14,424 nucleotides of DNA from Bacteroidota bacterium (GTDB lineage: Bacteria; Bacteroidota; Rhodothermia; Rhodothermales; JAAAOL01), in NCBI GenBank assembly GCA_009908885.1, contig JAAAOL010000492.1, positions 1 through 14,424 of the forward strand, written 5' to 3'. Shown piece after piece: positions 1 to 6,219 of this stretch. The translations under genes and the position numbers were made by a program. The stretch's first letter is position 1, and every line of letters begins with the position of its first letter. The notes beneath the pieces are model-generated. The model did not search any database, was not told where the DNA came from, and saw nothing but the letters and a program-made list of their open reading frames with translations.

Positions 1-1073
1 GCGGTGCGGCTGCTGTCGATCTGGCGCGGCAGGTCGTCGGCGGGAAAGCGGTCCTCATCAGGCTTGTAGGCTCCGATGCCCGCGAAGATGGCGCGGCCTG
101 CCGACTCCGCCTCCCACTCTTCGATCAGAAACTCGAAGTCCGGCGACGGCGCAGAGTTATCCCCTTCCGGCGCGGTGCCGATGCTGAAGTAGATCTGCGG
201 CGCGAGGTAGTCCAACAGCCCTTCCTGCACCCACCGCCGGCTCTCCTGGTACACGTCGCTGAAGGCGAAGAGCGCGGGCCACTGGCCGTTGTCGCGGTAG
301 TTGCCGATGGGCGTGGCCCCCAGCTTCATCCACGGCTTGGCGCGCAGCACCGCGTCGGCCACGTCGCGGACGAACAGCGTGATGTTGTCGCGCCGCCAGT
401 CGTCGATGTCCGAGAAGCCGCGCGGGTCGAAGGCGAAGCGGCTGGCGTCGTCCTCCAGGCCGAACTGCGGGTAGCGGATGAAGTCGAAGTGGACGGCGTC
501 GACGGCGTAGTTCTCCACGATCTCCATCACCACGTCCACCAGCCAGGCGCGGGCATCCTCGCTCGACGGGTCGAGCCAGATGTCCTCGCCGCCCGGCGGG
601 GAGTCGGTCCACTCGGGATGGGCGAAGATGACGTGCTCGGGATCGCTCACGCCCCGAAACCGATCCTCGGTGGTCGTATCGCCGACGCGGAAGGTGTTGA
701 TCCAGGCGTGCAGCTCCATGCCCTGCGCGTGCGCCTCGTCCACCGCCACGGCCAGCGGGTCGTACCCCGGATCTTCGCCCGGCCCCTTGGCCACGGGCGA
801 CCACGGCAGGAGCGTACTCGGATAGAGCGCGTCGCCGCGCGCCACGGCCTGGAAGATAAAGGTGTTCATGCCCAGCGCCCGGGCCGTCCGGATGCGCTCG
901 CGCAGCGCCTCGGCCTGGCTGTCCGGGTCCGTCCCCGTCACCGGCCAGCCCCCATCCTGGAGCACTGTGGCGAACCACACGGCCCGCGTCTCCAGCAGCG
1001 GCGCCTCGGGCGATTGGGCGCGTGCGACAGAGAACGGAAGCAGCAACAGGGCGAGGAGAAGACTACGCAGCAT
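1..1073 (-). CDS. Secreted glycoside-hydrolase-like protein, GHL10 family (3' end outside window)
   Basis: Reading the minus strand from the ATG at 1073-1071 gives 357 complete codons open to the window edge, so the C-terminus is missing. A signal peptide (residues 1-20, hydrophobic LLLALLLLPF, ending ARAQ) is followed by a (beta/alpha)8-type domain. Recognisable GHL10 (PF02638, formerly DUF187) features are ETRAVWFATV near residue 29, MNTFIFQAVARGDALYPS near 69, ELHAWINTFRV near 120, IWLDPSSEDAR near 165, VHFDFIRYP at 194-202 and LDYLAPQIYFS near 287. The family is a glycoside-hydrolase-like group of exported proteins with poorly defined substrates; hydrolysis of a cell-wall or exogenous glycan is inference. 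It is transcribed divergently from the FG-GAP gene across a 485-bp gap. No Shine-Dalgarno sequence is obvious before the start; the start was chosen because it places the signal peptide at the N-terminus. Reading frames overlapping it on either strand show no family features. Confidence 0.9.
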   Translation of the reverse strand, partial: MLRSLLLALLLLPFSVARAQSPEAPLLETRAVWFATVLQDGGWPVTGTDPDSQAEALRERIRTARALGMNTFIFQAVARGDALYPSTLLPWSPVAKGPGEDPGYDPLAVAVDEAHAQGMELHAWINTFRVGDTTTEDRFRGVSDPEHVIFAHPEWTDSPPGGEDIWLDPSSEDARAWLVDVVMEIVENYAVDAVHFDFIRYPQFGLEDDASRFAFDPRGFSDIDDWRRDNITLFVRDVADAVLRAKPWMKLGATPIGNYRDNGQWPALFAFSDVYQESRRWVQEGLLDYLAPQIYFSIGTAPEGDNSAPSPDFEFLIEEWEAESAGRAIFAGIGAYKPDEDRFPADDLPRQIDSSRT

Positions 1074-1201
1074 CGAGCGGGTAAAACCGGGAGAGGGCGT
1101 TTGTTCATTTGCGTCGAGCCCCAGGTCAGACTGGCGCAGGACGGCGGACCGCCAGAATGAGCGTCGTTCTGCGGTCTGTGGTCTTGCTCTGCTATAGGTA
1201 A

Positions 1202-1356
1202 CACGGATTCAGCGTGTTGATGCCCGGATCCTGGTGTCGCCTGTCGTGGTCCGCGGTGCGTGATGGGTCGGGCTATCGCTCCATCAGCGCATGTTCACGC
1301 ATCACGCAATACGCATCACATTCTCAGCCATCCGGACATCGCCAAGCGTAAACGGT
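1202..1356. repeat. Dispersed intergenic repeat, copy A
   Basis: This segment aligns by eye with 9652-9823. A 24-base block (1275-1298) is identical to 9732-9755. The match continues through CATCACGCA and TACGCATCAC units and through the end block CCAAGCG-AAACGGT. Inside copy A, TGCGTGATG (1257-1265) is perfectly complementary to CATCACGCA (1300-1308), giving a 9-bp stem with a 34-nt loop. It contains no coding frame of note. It lies about 90 bp upstream of a good promoter. The outer limits are approximate. Confidence 0.75.
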
Positions 1357-1445
1357 ATATCAGGACACACTGCAGCTTAAGATAGAAAATCCACGCCGAC
1401 AATCGAATGGCGATTTCCAGTGCGCCAGAAACCTAGTGATGTGCA

Positions 1446-1474
1446 TTGACGGGCCTTAATCCTTTCTTTATACT
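1446..1474 (+). promoter_or_regulatory. Sigma-70-like promoter of the first FG-GAP gene
   Basis: TTGACG (1446-1451) and TATACT (1469-1474) are separated by exactly 17 bp, in an AT-rich patch 85 bp before the preferred start codon. Each hexamer matches the sigma-70 consensus at five of six positions. This differs from the -33/-7 (TTG / TAnnTTTG) promoters described in Bacteroides and Flavobacterium. Transcription would begin near 1481 and give a leader of about 78 nt. Confidence 0.6.
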
Positions 1475-1488
1475 AAAGGTCCTGCCAT

Positions 1489-1519
1489 CACACGTGTGCA
1501 CATCTGTATAGTGCACGTG
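1489..1519 (+). promoter_or_regulatory. Inverted repeat / possible operator or leader hairpin
   Basis: CACACGTGTG (1489-1498) is a perfect 10-bp palindrome. The overlapping segment CACGTGTGCAC (1491-1501) forms an interrupted inverted repeat with GTGCACGTG (1511-1519), the left arm carrying two extra bases (TG) and the spacer being 9 nt. It starts about 15 bp after the TATACT box, so it would sit at the beginning of the transcript, where a repressor site or a 5' hairpin would act. No protein partner can be named from the window. Confidence 0.4.
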
Positions 1520-1558
1520 ACCTCGACGTGCTTCTCCACCAACATGCCTAGACACCCC

Positions 1559-3496
1559 ATGAAGAGAGTTACCATTCTGAGCATGCTGCTCGCCCTGTGC
1601 GCCCTCCCCGCACTCGCGCAGCAACATGCTATCGAGTACGACCTCAACGTGCCGCTCGCTGAGGACTTTTTCAGCCCGTATACGCAGGGCGCTGAAGGCG
1701 GTGCCGGCGTGCAGTCCGGTGCGCGCGACGTGGCCGGTCCCTACGACCTCGACGGGGACGGACAGCTCGAAGTGCTCGTCAGCGACTACACGGGCGGCGG
1801 CCGGGTGCACGTCGTCGAGAATACAGGTCCTGACACCTGGGAGCTGGCGTATACCACGCCTGCCGTGGACTCCACCAGCACCACGAACAACATCCGCTCC
1901 ATCACCGGCGGCGACCTCGACGATGACGGCAACGGCGAAATCTATTTCCTGGCCGGACGCGGCTACAGTGAGACGAATCCGGACATCGACGCCCTCCCGC
2001 CGGGCCTGTACGTCTACGAATACAACGGCACCGACTTCGGCGAACTGCCCACGTCCGTCTACGAGTTTGGCGACGACCTGCCCGACCGCTGGCGCGCCGA
2101 GCAGATGACGACCGCCGACGTCGATGGCGACGGCTTTCAGGAATTGATGTTCGGCAACAACGGCGCTGACGGACGCTACGACAACTGGTACATCATCTCC
2201 GTATCCGGCGACATCGGCAGCGGCTTCGAAGTCTTCGTCGAAGAGGTGCGCCTGAGCAGCCGTGCGAGCGAGGAATTCGACCCGGTGAACCGGGGCGGCG
2301 GAAGCCCCTATTACATCGATCCGGCTGACCTGGACGGTGACGGGAGCCCGGAAATCTTCATGCACTCCTGGAATAGCTTCAACCTCACCGTTGGCGAAGC
2401 TACGGGCGGCGACACCTATGTCTTCCCCGCGGAGACGGATCCCAATCCGTTTCTGCAGGCCAGCTCTGGCCTCGGCGACTGGGTCTCTTTCTTCGGCGGC
2501 GTCGTCTACGACATGGACGGGAATGGCGATGATGAGGTATTCCTCCCGGTCCTTCAAACCGCTGGCATCACCATCGTGAATTACGAGGCGGGCGAGGACC
2601 CGCTGCAAATCACCGAGGACAACGTCGTCCTCGACGCCATCCCTGGCATCTCGGCGCTCGGCATCAGCGCGGGCGACCTGGACATGGACGAGAACGGCGA
2701 ACTCTACGGCTCCGGCTCCAGCTACTCGGCAGGGGCCAAGACCGCGGACGAGCTGCCGACGTGGGTCCGCACCGCGGAGTTCATCGGCGGTGACGTGGAA
2801 GATCCCGCCAACTACCAGGTCGGCGCGCTCGACTTTTACGCGGCTGCCGATACCGCCGCGACGAATTTCGACTACGTGATGCGCGACTCGGCCGGTGTGA
2901 TGACGACATACCTCGAAGACACGGCCTTCAGCGGCAAGGACCGCGCCGGACGCCATCCGGGGCAGGGCCCAGCCTTCGTCTCCAAGATGGCCTTCCTGGG
3001 CGATGCGGACGGGGACGGCGCGCCGGAACTGGCCGTGGCCTACCAGGGCGTCGACGACTCGACGTACGTCTTCCAGGAGACGTTCAACCCGGAGGACTCG
3101 ACCTATACGCGCCAGGTGCTCGAAGCGCGCGCGAACGAGAACCGCGTCTTCATGCGCATCGTCTCGGCCGGCGGCGCTCCGGTGGCCACGGACGACCCGC
3201 AGGGCGACCTGCCGCAGGGCTTCCGCCTCTCGGCCAACTACCCGAATCCGTTCAACCCGAGCACGTCGTTCCACTTCACGCTGCCGCAGGATCAGCGCGT
3301 GAGCGTGAAGGTGTATGACGCGATGGGCCGCCTCGTGAAGACGCTCATCGACGGGCGCTACGTCACGCAGGGCCGCCACCAGGCTACCTGGGACGGCACC
3401 ATGAGCAACGGCGCGACTGCCGCCAGCGGCACGTACTTCTACACGCTGGAGTTCGACGGACAGCGCCTCGCCCGCCCGATGGTGCTCGTCAAGTAA
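1559..3496 (+). CDS. Secreted FG-GAP/VCBS-like repeat protein with T9SS sorting domain (paralogue 1)
   Basis: The 645-residue product starts with a signal peptide (MKRVTILSMLLALCALPALA, cleavage before Q21). The body has seven calcium-loop-like DxDxDG motifs, each followed by acidic and beta-strand residues: near residues 63 (DLDGDGQLE), 119, 187, 257 (DLDGDGSPE), 318, 373 and 482. This spacing fits an FG-GAP/VCBS beta-propeller stabilised by calcium. Residues 559-645 form a T9SS type A sorting domain: ANYPNPFNPST, VKVYDAMGRLVKTL, WDG, SGTYFYTLE and a basic tail ending MVLVK. It is expected to be exported by Sec, cross the outer membrane by T9SS and be attached to or released from the surface. 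I prefer the ATG at 1559 because it starts directly at the signal peptide; ATG 1544 and GTG 1496 are in frame, and the latter lies in the inverted repeat. No strong Shine-Dalgarno sequence is seen. A paralogue lies at 7601. Ligand and function are unknown; surface binding or adhesion is inference. Confidence 0.92.
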   Translation: MKRVTILSMLLALCALPALAQQHAIEYDLNVPLAEDFFSPYTQGAEGGAGVQSGARDVAGPYDLDGDGQLEVLVSDYTGGGRVHVVENTGPDTWELAYTTPAVDSTSTTNNIRSITGGDLDDDGNGEIYFLAGRGYSETNPDIDALPPGLYVYEYNGTDFGELPTSVYEFGDDLPDRWRAEQMTTADVDGDGFQELMFGNNGADGRYDNWYIISVSGDIGSGFEVFVEEVRLSSRASEEFDPVNRGGGSPYYIDPADLDGDGSPEIFMHSWNSFNLTVGEATGGDTYVFPAETDPNPFLQASSGLGDWVSFFGGVVYDMDGNGDDEVFLPVLQTAGITIVNYEAGEDPLQITEDNVVLDAIPGISALGISAGDLDMDENGELYGSGSSYSAGAKTADELPTWVRTAEFIGGDVEDPANYQVGALDFYAAADTAATNFDYVMRDSAGVMTTYLEDTAFSGKDRAGRHPGQGPAFVSKMAFLGDADGDGAPELAVAYQGVDDSTYVFQETFNPEDSTYTRQVLEARANENRVFMRIVSAGGAPVATDDPQGDLPQGFRLSANYPNPFNPSTSFHFTLPQDQRVSVKVYDAMGRLVKTLIDGRYVTQGRHQATWDGTMSNGATAASGTYFYTLEFDGQRLARPMVLVK

Positions 3497-3531
3497 CACA
3501 GACGCACATCGTCTGACGCATCTCAGACTGG

Positions 3532-3570
3532 AAGGGGCGTGCCCACGCGGCGCGCCCCTTCTTTTTGTTT
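3532..3570 (+). terminator. Rho-independent terminator
   Basis: AAGGGGCGTGC (3532-3542) pairs with GCGCGCCCCTT (3550-3560), 11 bp with one T·G wobble, around a 7-nt loop. It is followed by CTTTTTGTTT. It begins 35 bp after the TAA stop of the FG-GAP gene. Twenty-seven of its 29 hairpin bases match the hairpin after the paralogue at 9614-9642. Confidence 0.88.
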
Positions 3571-3761
3571 CCCTTGCCCCGAACCTCCACGGCTCTCCGA
3601 TCCGTTCTTCGACGGGGTCGTGCAGGCCCGTCGTGTTGAGCGCCGCGACGCCTCTCTGGTGCAGGAACGACTGGGCCGTACGCACAGCCCCTCCGCCGTC
3701 GGCTCAGGATAGACGCGGAGGACCGTGCGCAAGAACGACACAGAACGCATATCACCGCCCC

Positions 3762-3790
3762 GTAGAGACGCGTCGGCGATGCGTCTCTAC
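3762..3790. repeat. GTAGAGACGC palindrome (REP-like)
   Basis: GTAGAGACGC (3762-3771) is perfectly complementary to GCGTCTCTAC (3781-3790). The stem can extend inward by three pairs (one G·T) to leave a GGC triloop. The GTAGAGACG...CGTCTCTAC form resembles short palindromes I recall as scattered between genes in several bacterial genomes. That resemblance is recollection and was not searched. No T-run follows, so it is not a standard terminator. Confidence 0.6.
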
Positions 3791-3828
3791 CGACCGGCAC
3801 AGCCTGCGCACCCCATCCCGGCGTAGGC
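3790..3828. repeat. Imperfect direct repeat, unit 1
   Basis: The unit begins CCGACCGGCAC and continues with GCCT, ACCCCA and CCGGCG blocks. The same order of blocks recurs at 3957-3994 with a few substitutions and one single-base gap. It directly abuts the GTAGAGACGC palindrome. Confidence 0.55.
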
Positions 3829-3857
3829 AGGGATCCTGAAGAGCAGCGGTTCTCTGG

Positions 3858-3879
3858 ATCCCGGATCAGGGTCCGGGAT
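3858..3879. repeat. REP-like hairpin
   Basis: ATCCCGGA (3858-3865) pairs perfectly with TCCGGGAT (3872-3879) around a TCAGGG loop. With its flanks it reads like the TGGATCCCGG...CCGGGATGAC repeats common between bacterial genes. A related half-site, CATCCCGGCG...GGATCC, lies just upstream at about 3814-3836. It is not followed by a T-run. Confidence 0.5.
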
Positions 3880-3956
3880 GACGCTAGAAGAAGGCACCAT
3901 GCTCGACGGAGCCCGTCTTCGGCGCTCGTGCGCCCGCGCGTTCAGAACACCCTTTC

Positions 3957-3994
3957 CCGACCGGCACGGCCTACAAACCCCACTCCGGCGAGGC
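3957..3994. repeat. Imperfect direct repeat, unit 2
   Basis: This is the second copy of the unit at 3790-3828. It shares the opening CCGACCGGCAC exactly, then GCCT, ACCCCA and CCGGCG in the same order. It ends 36 bp before the stop codon of the minus-strand M23 gene. The REP-like hairpin lies between the two units. Confidence 0.5.
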
Positions 3995-4030
3995 CAATCA
4001 TCGCCCCACGAACATCAGCCGTACGATGCG

Positions 4031-6214
4031 CTACCGCACGACCGTGAGCCGCTGCGTCCGCTGGCCCAGGTCGCTATCGATGCGGACGAAGTAGGTGCCG
4101 CTGGGCAGGTGCCGCACGTCCGGCGTCAGGCGATGGGCTCCGGCGGCGTACGGCGCGTCGGCGAGGGTGGCCACCCGTCGCCCCAGCACGTCGTACATGG
4201 TGAGGCGGACGTGCGCGCGGCGCGGCAGCGAAAACGTCAGCGTCGGCGACCCGGCGGACGGGTTGGGATACGGCGCCTGCAGCGACAGCGTCGCGGGAAG
4301 CGCTGGCGTGGGGGCGGTCGTGGCATCGTCGAAGAAGAAATCCAGCGTCCCGCGCAGGACGGCGCGCTGAGCCGTACCGCCCAGGATCGTCTCGAACGGA
4401 AAGCCGAGCAGCACCAGCCGCCCTGCCTCGCTTCCATCGCCGAAAACTCCCGCGTAGGCGAGGCCCGCGACGCGGCCGTTGTCGTACGTCAGCACGGCCT
4501 CACTCCCGCCGGTGGGCGTGAAGTAGTCGGGATAGTCCTCCGGATAGGGCGAGGTCCCGTACCGGAACTGCACGCCGTCGAAGAGGCCGCCCGGCGTGCC
4601 CGCCACGCGGAGGGTGCCCGCGTCGTCGCCCGCATAGCGCGCCTTCAGGACGTCGCGCAGGAAGGCCCGGTCCGCCCCGCTGCCGCGCGCGCCGAGGTCC
4701 CATCCGACCTCCGAGCCGGAGACGAAGAGCCGCCCGCCACCTTCCAGGTACGCCCGTACGCGGGCCTGCTCCTCCGACGAAAACGTCTCGTCCGTCGTCG
4801 ACTCGTCGCCCAGCAGCCAGACGACGGCGTCGTAGTCGTCCAGTGCCACCGTCCCGTCGATGACGGCCTCATTGGCGCACGTCGAGACGCCGACGCCGAG
4901 CGCCGCCAGCGCCTGCCCGTGCGAGACGGCGAAGTTGTGCCATGCCTGCTGCCAGCTGCCCGACGCCTCCGTCCGGTCGAAGCCGTCCACGATGAGCACC
5001 TGCCGCCTCTGCGCGCCGGGACGGACGCCGTAAATGTCGCTCTGCGGGCTCACGTTGCCCGACGCGTCGGTCGCGGCCAGGTAGTAGAACGTCGTCGTAT
5101 CCGGCGCTGCCGCATCGTCGAACGTGACGACGGGACCGGGCAACTCCTCCGGCGCGCGGTGCAGCGACCACTGGAGCGCATCCGTCGATCGGTAGAGTTG
5201 ATACCCCGCCAGATCGTCGGCGGCGGCTTCCGTCCAGGCCAGCCGGGCGGTCCCCGACTCCTCGACGGCGTGCCGCAAGGTGGCGGGCGGGGGCGGCACC
5301 AGGTCCTCGCCCGTCACGGCCACCTCGACGTAGACCGTATCGGCGTTGCCGCGCGTGTCCTCGGCGAACAGCATCACCGTGTACGGCCCCTCGGGGAGCG
5401 TCGACGTGTCCCAAGCCTCCGTGCGCGTCAGGGCGTTGGTCGCCCGGTAGACGTGTGCGCTGAGCGACGATTGCGCGGGATCGAAGACGTTGTGGACGTA
5501 GGCGTTCGACGGCTTGCTGTCGAACCGAAAGCGAACGCCGTCGGCGCCCGGCACAAAGAGTTCCGTCGAGCGATCTGCCGAGAGCACCTTGTAGCCCACG
5601 GCGTACGCCCCGTTGTTGCGGCGTGAGGCGGCGGCCTCGGGCGGCGCATTCCGCTCGGCCACGCGAAACGTGATCTCCACCGGCCCGGTCAGCGCGTCCG
5701 GGTCCAGGCGCTGGCCCGTCGGCTGGAGCGCGAAGCGGACGCTGGAGATCGCCGGCGCCCACGGATCTTCGTAGGGCACCAGACCCCCGTCCTCGCGCAG
5801 CGGCTGCCGCTCACTGCCGACGTAGCCGTCGACGAAATGGACATGCCCCTGCCCGGGCAGGATCGTGCCGAGCACGGTCTGGGCCGCAACGACCGAGTCG
5901 CCCACGGACAGCGCCGGGTTGGGCGCGATGTGGACGTACGCGAAGCGCTCGACGCGGACGAAGGCGTTGGCGCCGTTCGGGTCGAGGCTGGTGACCCGCC
6001 CGTCGGCCACCGCATACACCGGCGATCCGTCCGGCACGGGAATGTCGACGCCGTTGTGGAAGTGGGGCGCGCTGCCGGTGTCGCGGTACTCGCAGAAGGT
6101 GCCCGTGATGGGCTGCGACTGGTCGAACGGCGGCACGGGCCACGGATACTGGGCCCGGACGTCCGGGACCGCCCCCAGGGCGAGCACGGCGAGAACGATG
6201 AGAGCGGTGCGCAT
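4031..6214 (-). CDS. Secreted M23 metallopeptidase with FN3, GATase1-like and T9SS sorting domains
   Basis: The 727-residue product has a signal peptide (1-21, ending DVRA). The M23 (LytM/lysostaphin-like) domain at about 36-130 keeps the whole zinc site: HNGVD supplies H53 and D57, YVHI supplies H95, and HVH supplies H124 and H126. An Ig-like beta region follows (about 152-302), then an FN3 domain (308-396, with YQLYRSTD and YYLAATDASGN). A GATase1-like alpha/beta domain (402-628) has VLIVDGFDR, SCANEA-like STCANEA, VVWLLGDEST, GGRLFVSGSEVGWDL and LLGFPFETI; the usual G-x-C-x-G nucleophile is absent, so catalysis by this domain is doubtful. Residues 643-727 form a T9SS tail (APYPNPSAGSP, MYDVLGRRVATL, PSGTYFVRI). 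It would be a surface-exposed or released endopeptidase; its peptide substrate, peptidoglycan cross-links or foreign protein, cannot be told. Its start lies 5 bp after the stop of the upstream beta-propeller gene, so the two are almost certainly co-transcribed and perhaps translationally coupled. No strong Shine-Dalgarno sequence is visible. Confidence 0.92.
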   Translation of the reverse strand: MRTALIVLAVLALGAVPDVRAQYPWPVPPFDQSQPITGTFCEYRDTGSAPHFHNGVDIPVPDGSPVYAVADGRVTSLDPNGANAFVRVERFAYVHIAPNPALSVGDSVVAAQTVLGTILPGQGHVHFVDGYVGSERQPLREDGGLVPYEDPWAPAISSVRFALQPTGQRLDPDALTGPVEITFRVAERNAPPEAAASRRNNGAYAVGYKVLSADRSTELFVPGADGVRFRFDSKPSNAYVHNVFDPAQSSLSAHVYRATNALTRTEAWDTSTLPEGPYTVMLFAEDTRGNADTVYVEVAVTGEDLVPPPPATLRHAVEESGTARLAWTEAAADDLAGYQLYRSTDALQWSLHRAPEELPGPVVTFDDAAAPDTTTFYYLAATDASGNVSPQSDIYGVRPGAQRRQVLIVDGFDRTEASGSWQQAWHNFAVSHGQALAALGVGVSTCANEAVIDGTVALDDYDAVVWLLGDESTTDETFSSEEQARVRAYLEGGGRLFVSGSEVGWDLGARGSGADRAFLRDVLKARYAGDDAGTLRVAGTPGGLFDGVQFRYGTSPYPEDYPDYFTPTGGSEAVLTYDNGRVAGLAYAGVFGDGSEAGRLVLLGFPFETILGGTAQRAVLRGTLDFFFDDATTAPTPALPATLSLQAPYPNPSAGSPTLTFSLPRRAHVRLTMYDVLGRRVATLADAPYAAGAHRLTPDVRHLPSGTYFVRIDSDLGQRTQRLTVVR

Positions 6215-6219
6215 GACGG

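Larger units (their letters stand above)
1074..1558. other. Divergent intergenic region
   Basis: This 485-bp gap separates two divergently transcribed genes. It is less GC-rich than the flanking coding DNA, especially from about 1370 to 1480. The half next to the hydrolase gene (1074-1200) shows no recognisable feature beyond serving as that gene's leader. It is followed by a small possible hairpin (AACACG at 1200-1205 with CGTGTT at 1213-1218), dispersed repeat copy A, a sigma-70-like promoter and an inverted repeat. I found no convincing small protein or RNA gene. Confidence 0.6.
3497..4030. other. Intergenic region between convergent genes, rich in small repeats
   Basis: This 534-bp gap lies between the 3' ends of two convergent genes. 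In order it holds a strong intrinsic terminator (3532-3570), a palindrome (3762-3790), a direct-repeat copy (3790-3828), a REP-like hairpin (3858-3879) and a second direct-repeat copy (3957-3994). The reading frames across it lack family features and look accidental. No clear terminator serves the minus-strand gene ending at 4031. Confidence 0.6.

Noticed and set aside
157..1204. Several frames over the left-edge gene on both strands (for example 157-978 minus and 489-1160 plus)
   Set aside because: They are arginine/alanine-rich shadows. The frame starting at 1073 on the minus strand gives a signal peptide and the GHL10 motif VHFDFIRYP.
1299..1319. CRISPR-like short repeats (ACGCATT/ACGCATC units) in the intergenic repeat
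   Set aside because: The units are only 7–9 bases, adjacent without spacers, and occur two to three times. They do not form a repeat-spacer array, and no cas genes are near.
1433..3685. A 750-codon open frame on the minus strand opposite the first FG-GAP gene
   Set aside because: The plus strand has a signal peptide, seven calcium loops and a T9SS tail. The antisense product is low-complexity, rich in H, V, R and A, with no domain. In GC-rich DNA with GAC/GTC-heavy codons, antisense frames stay open by chance.
3762..3879. Additional rho-independent terminators at the palindromes
   Set aside because: Neither the GTAGAGACGC palindrome nor the ATCCCGGA hairpin is followed by a T-run on either strand. 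They look like REP-type elements instead.
3878..5626. A 582-codon plus-strand frame opposite the M23 gene
   Set aside because: It is arginine-rich with no domain and begins in the repeat-containing gap. The minus strand carries the complete M23, FN3, GATase1-like and T9SS series.
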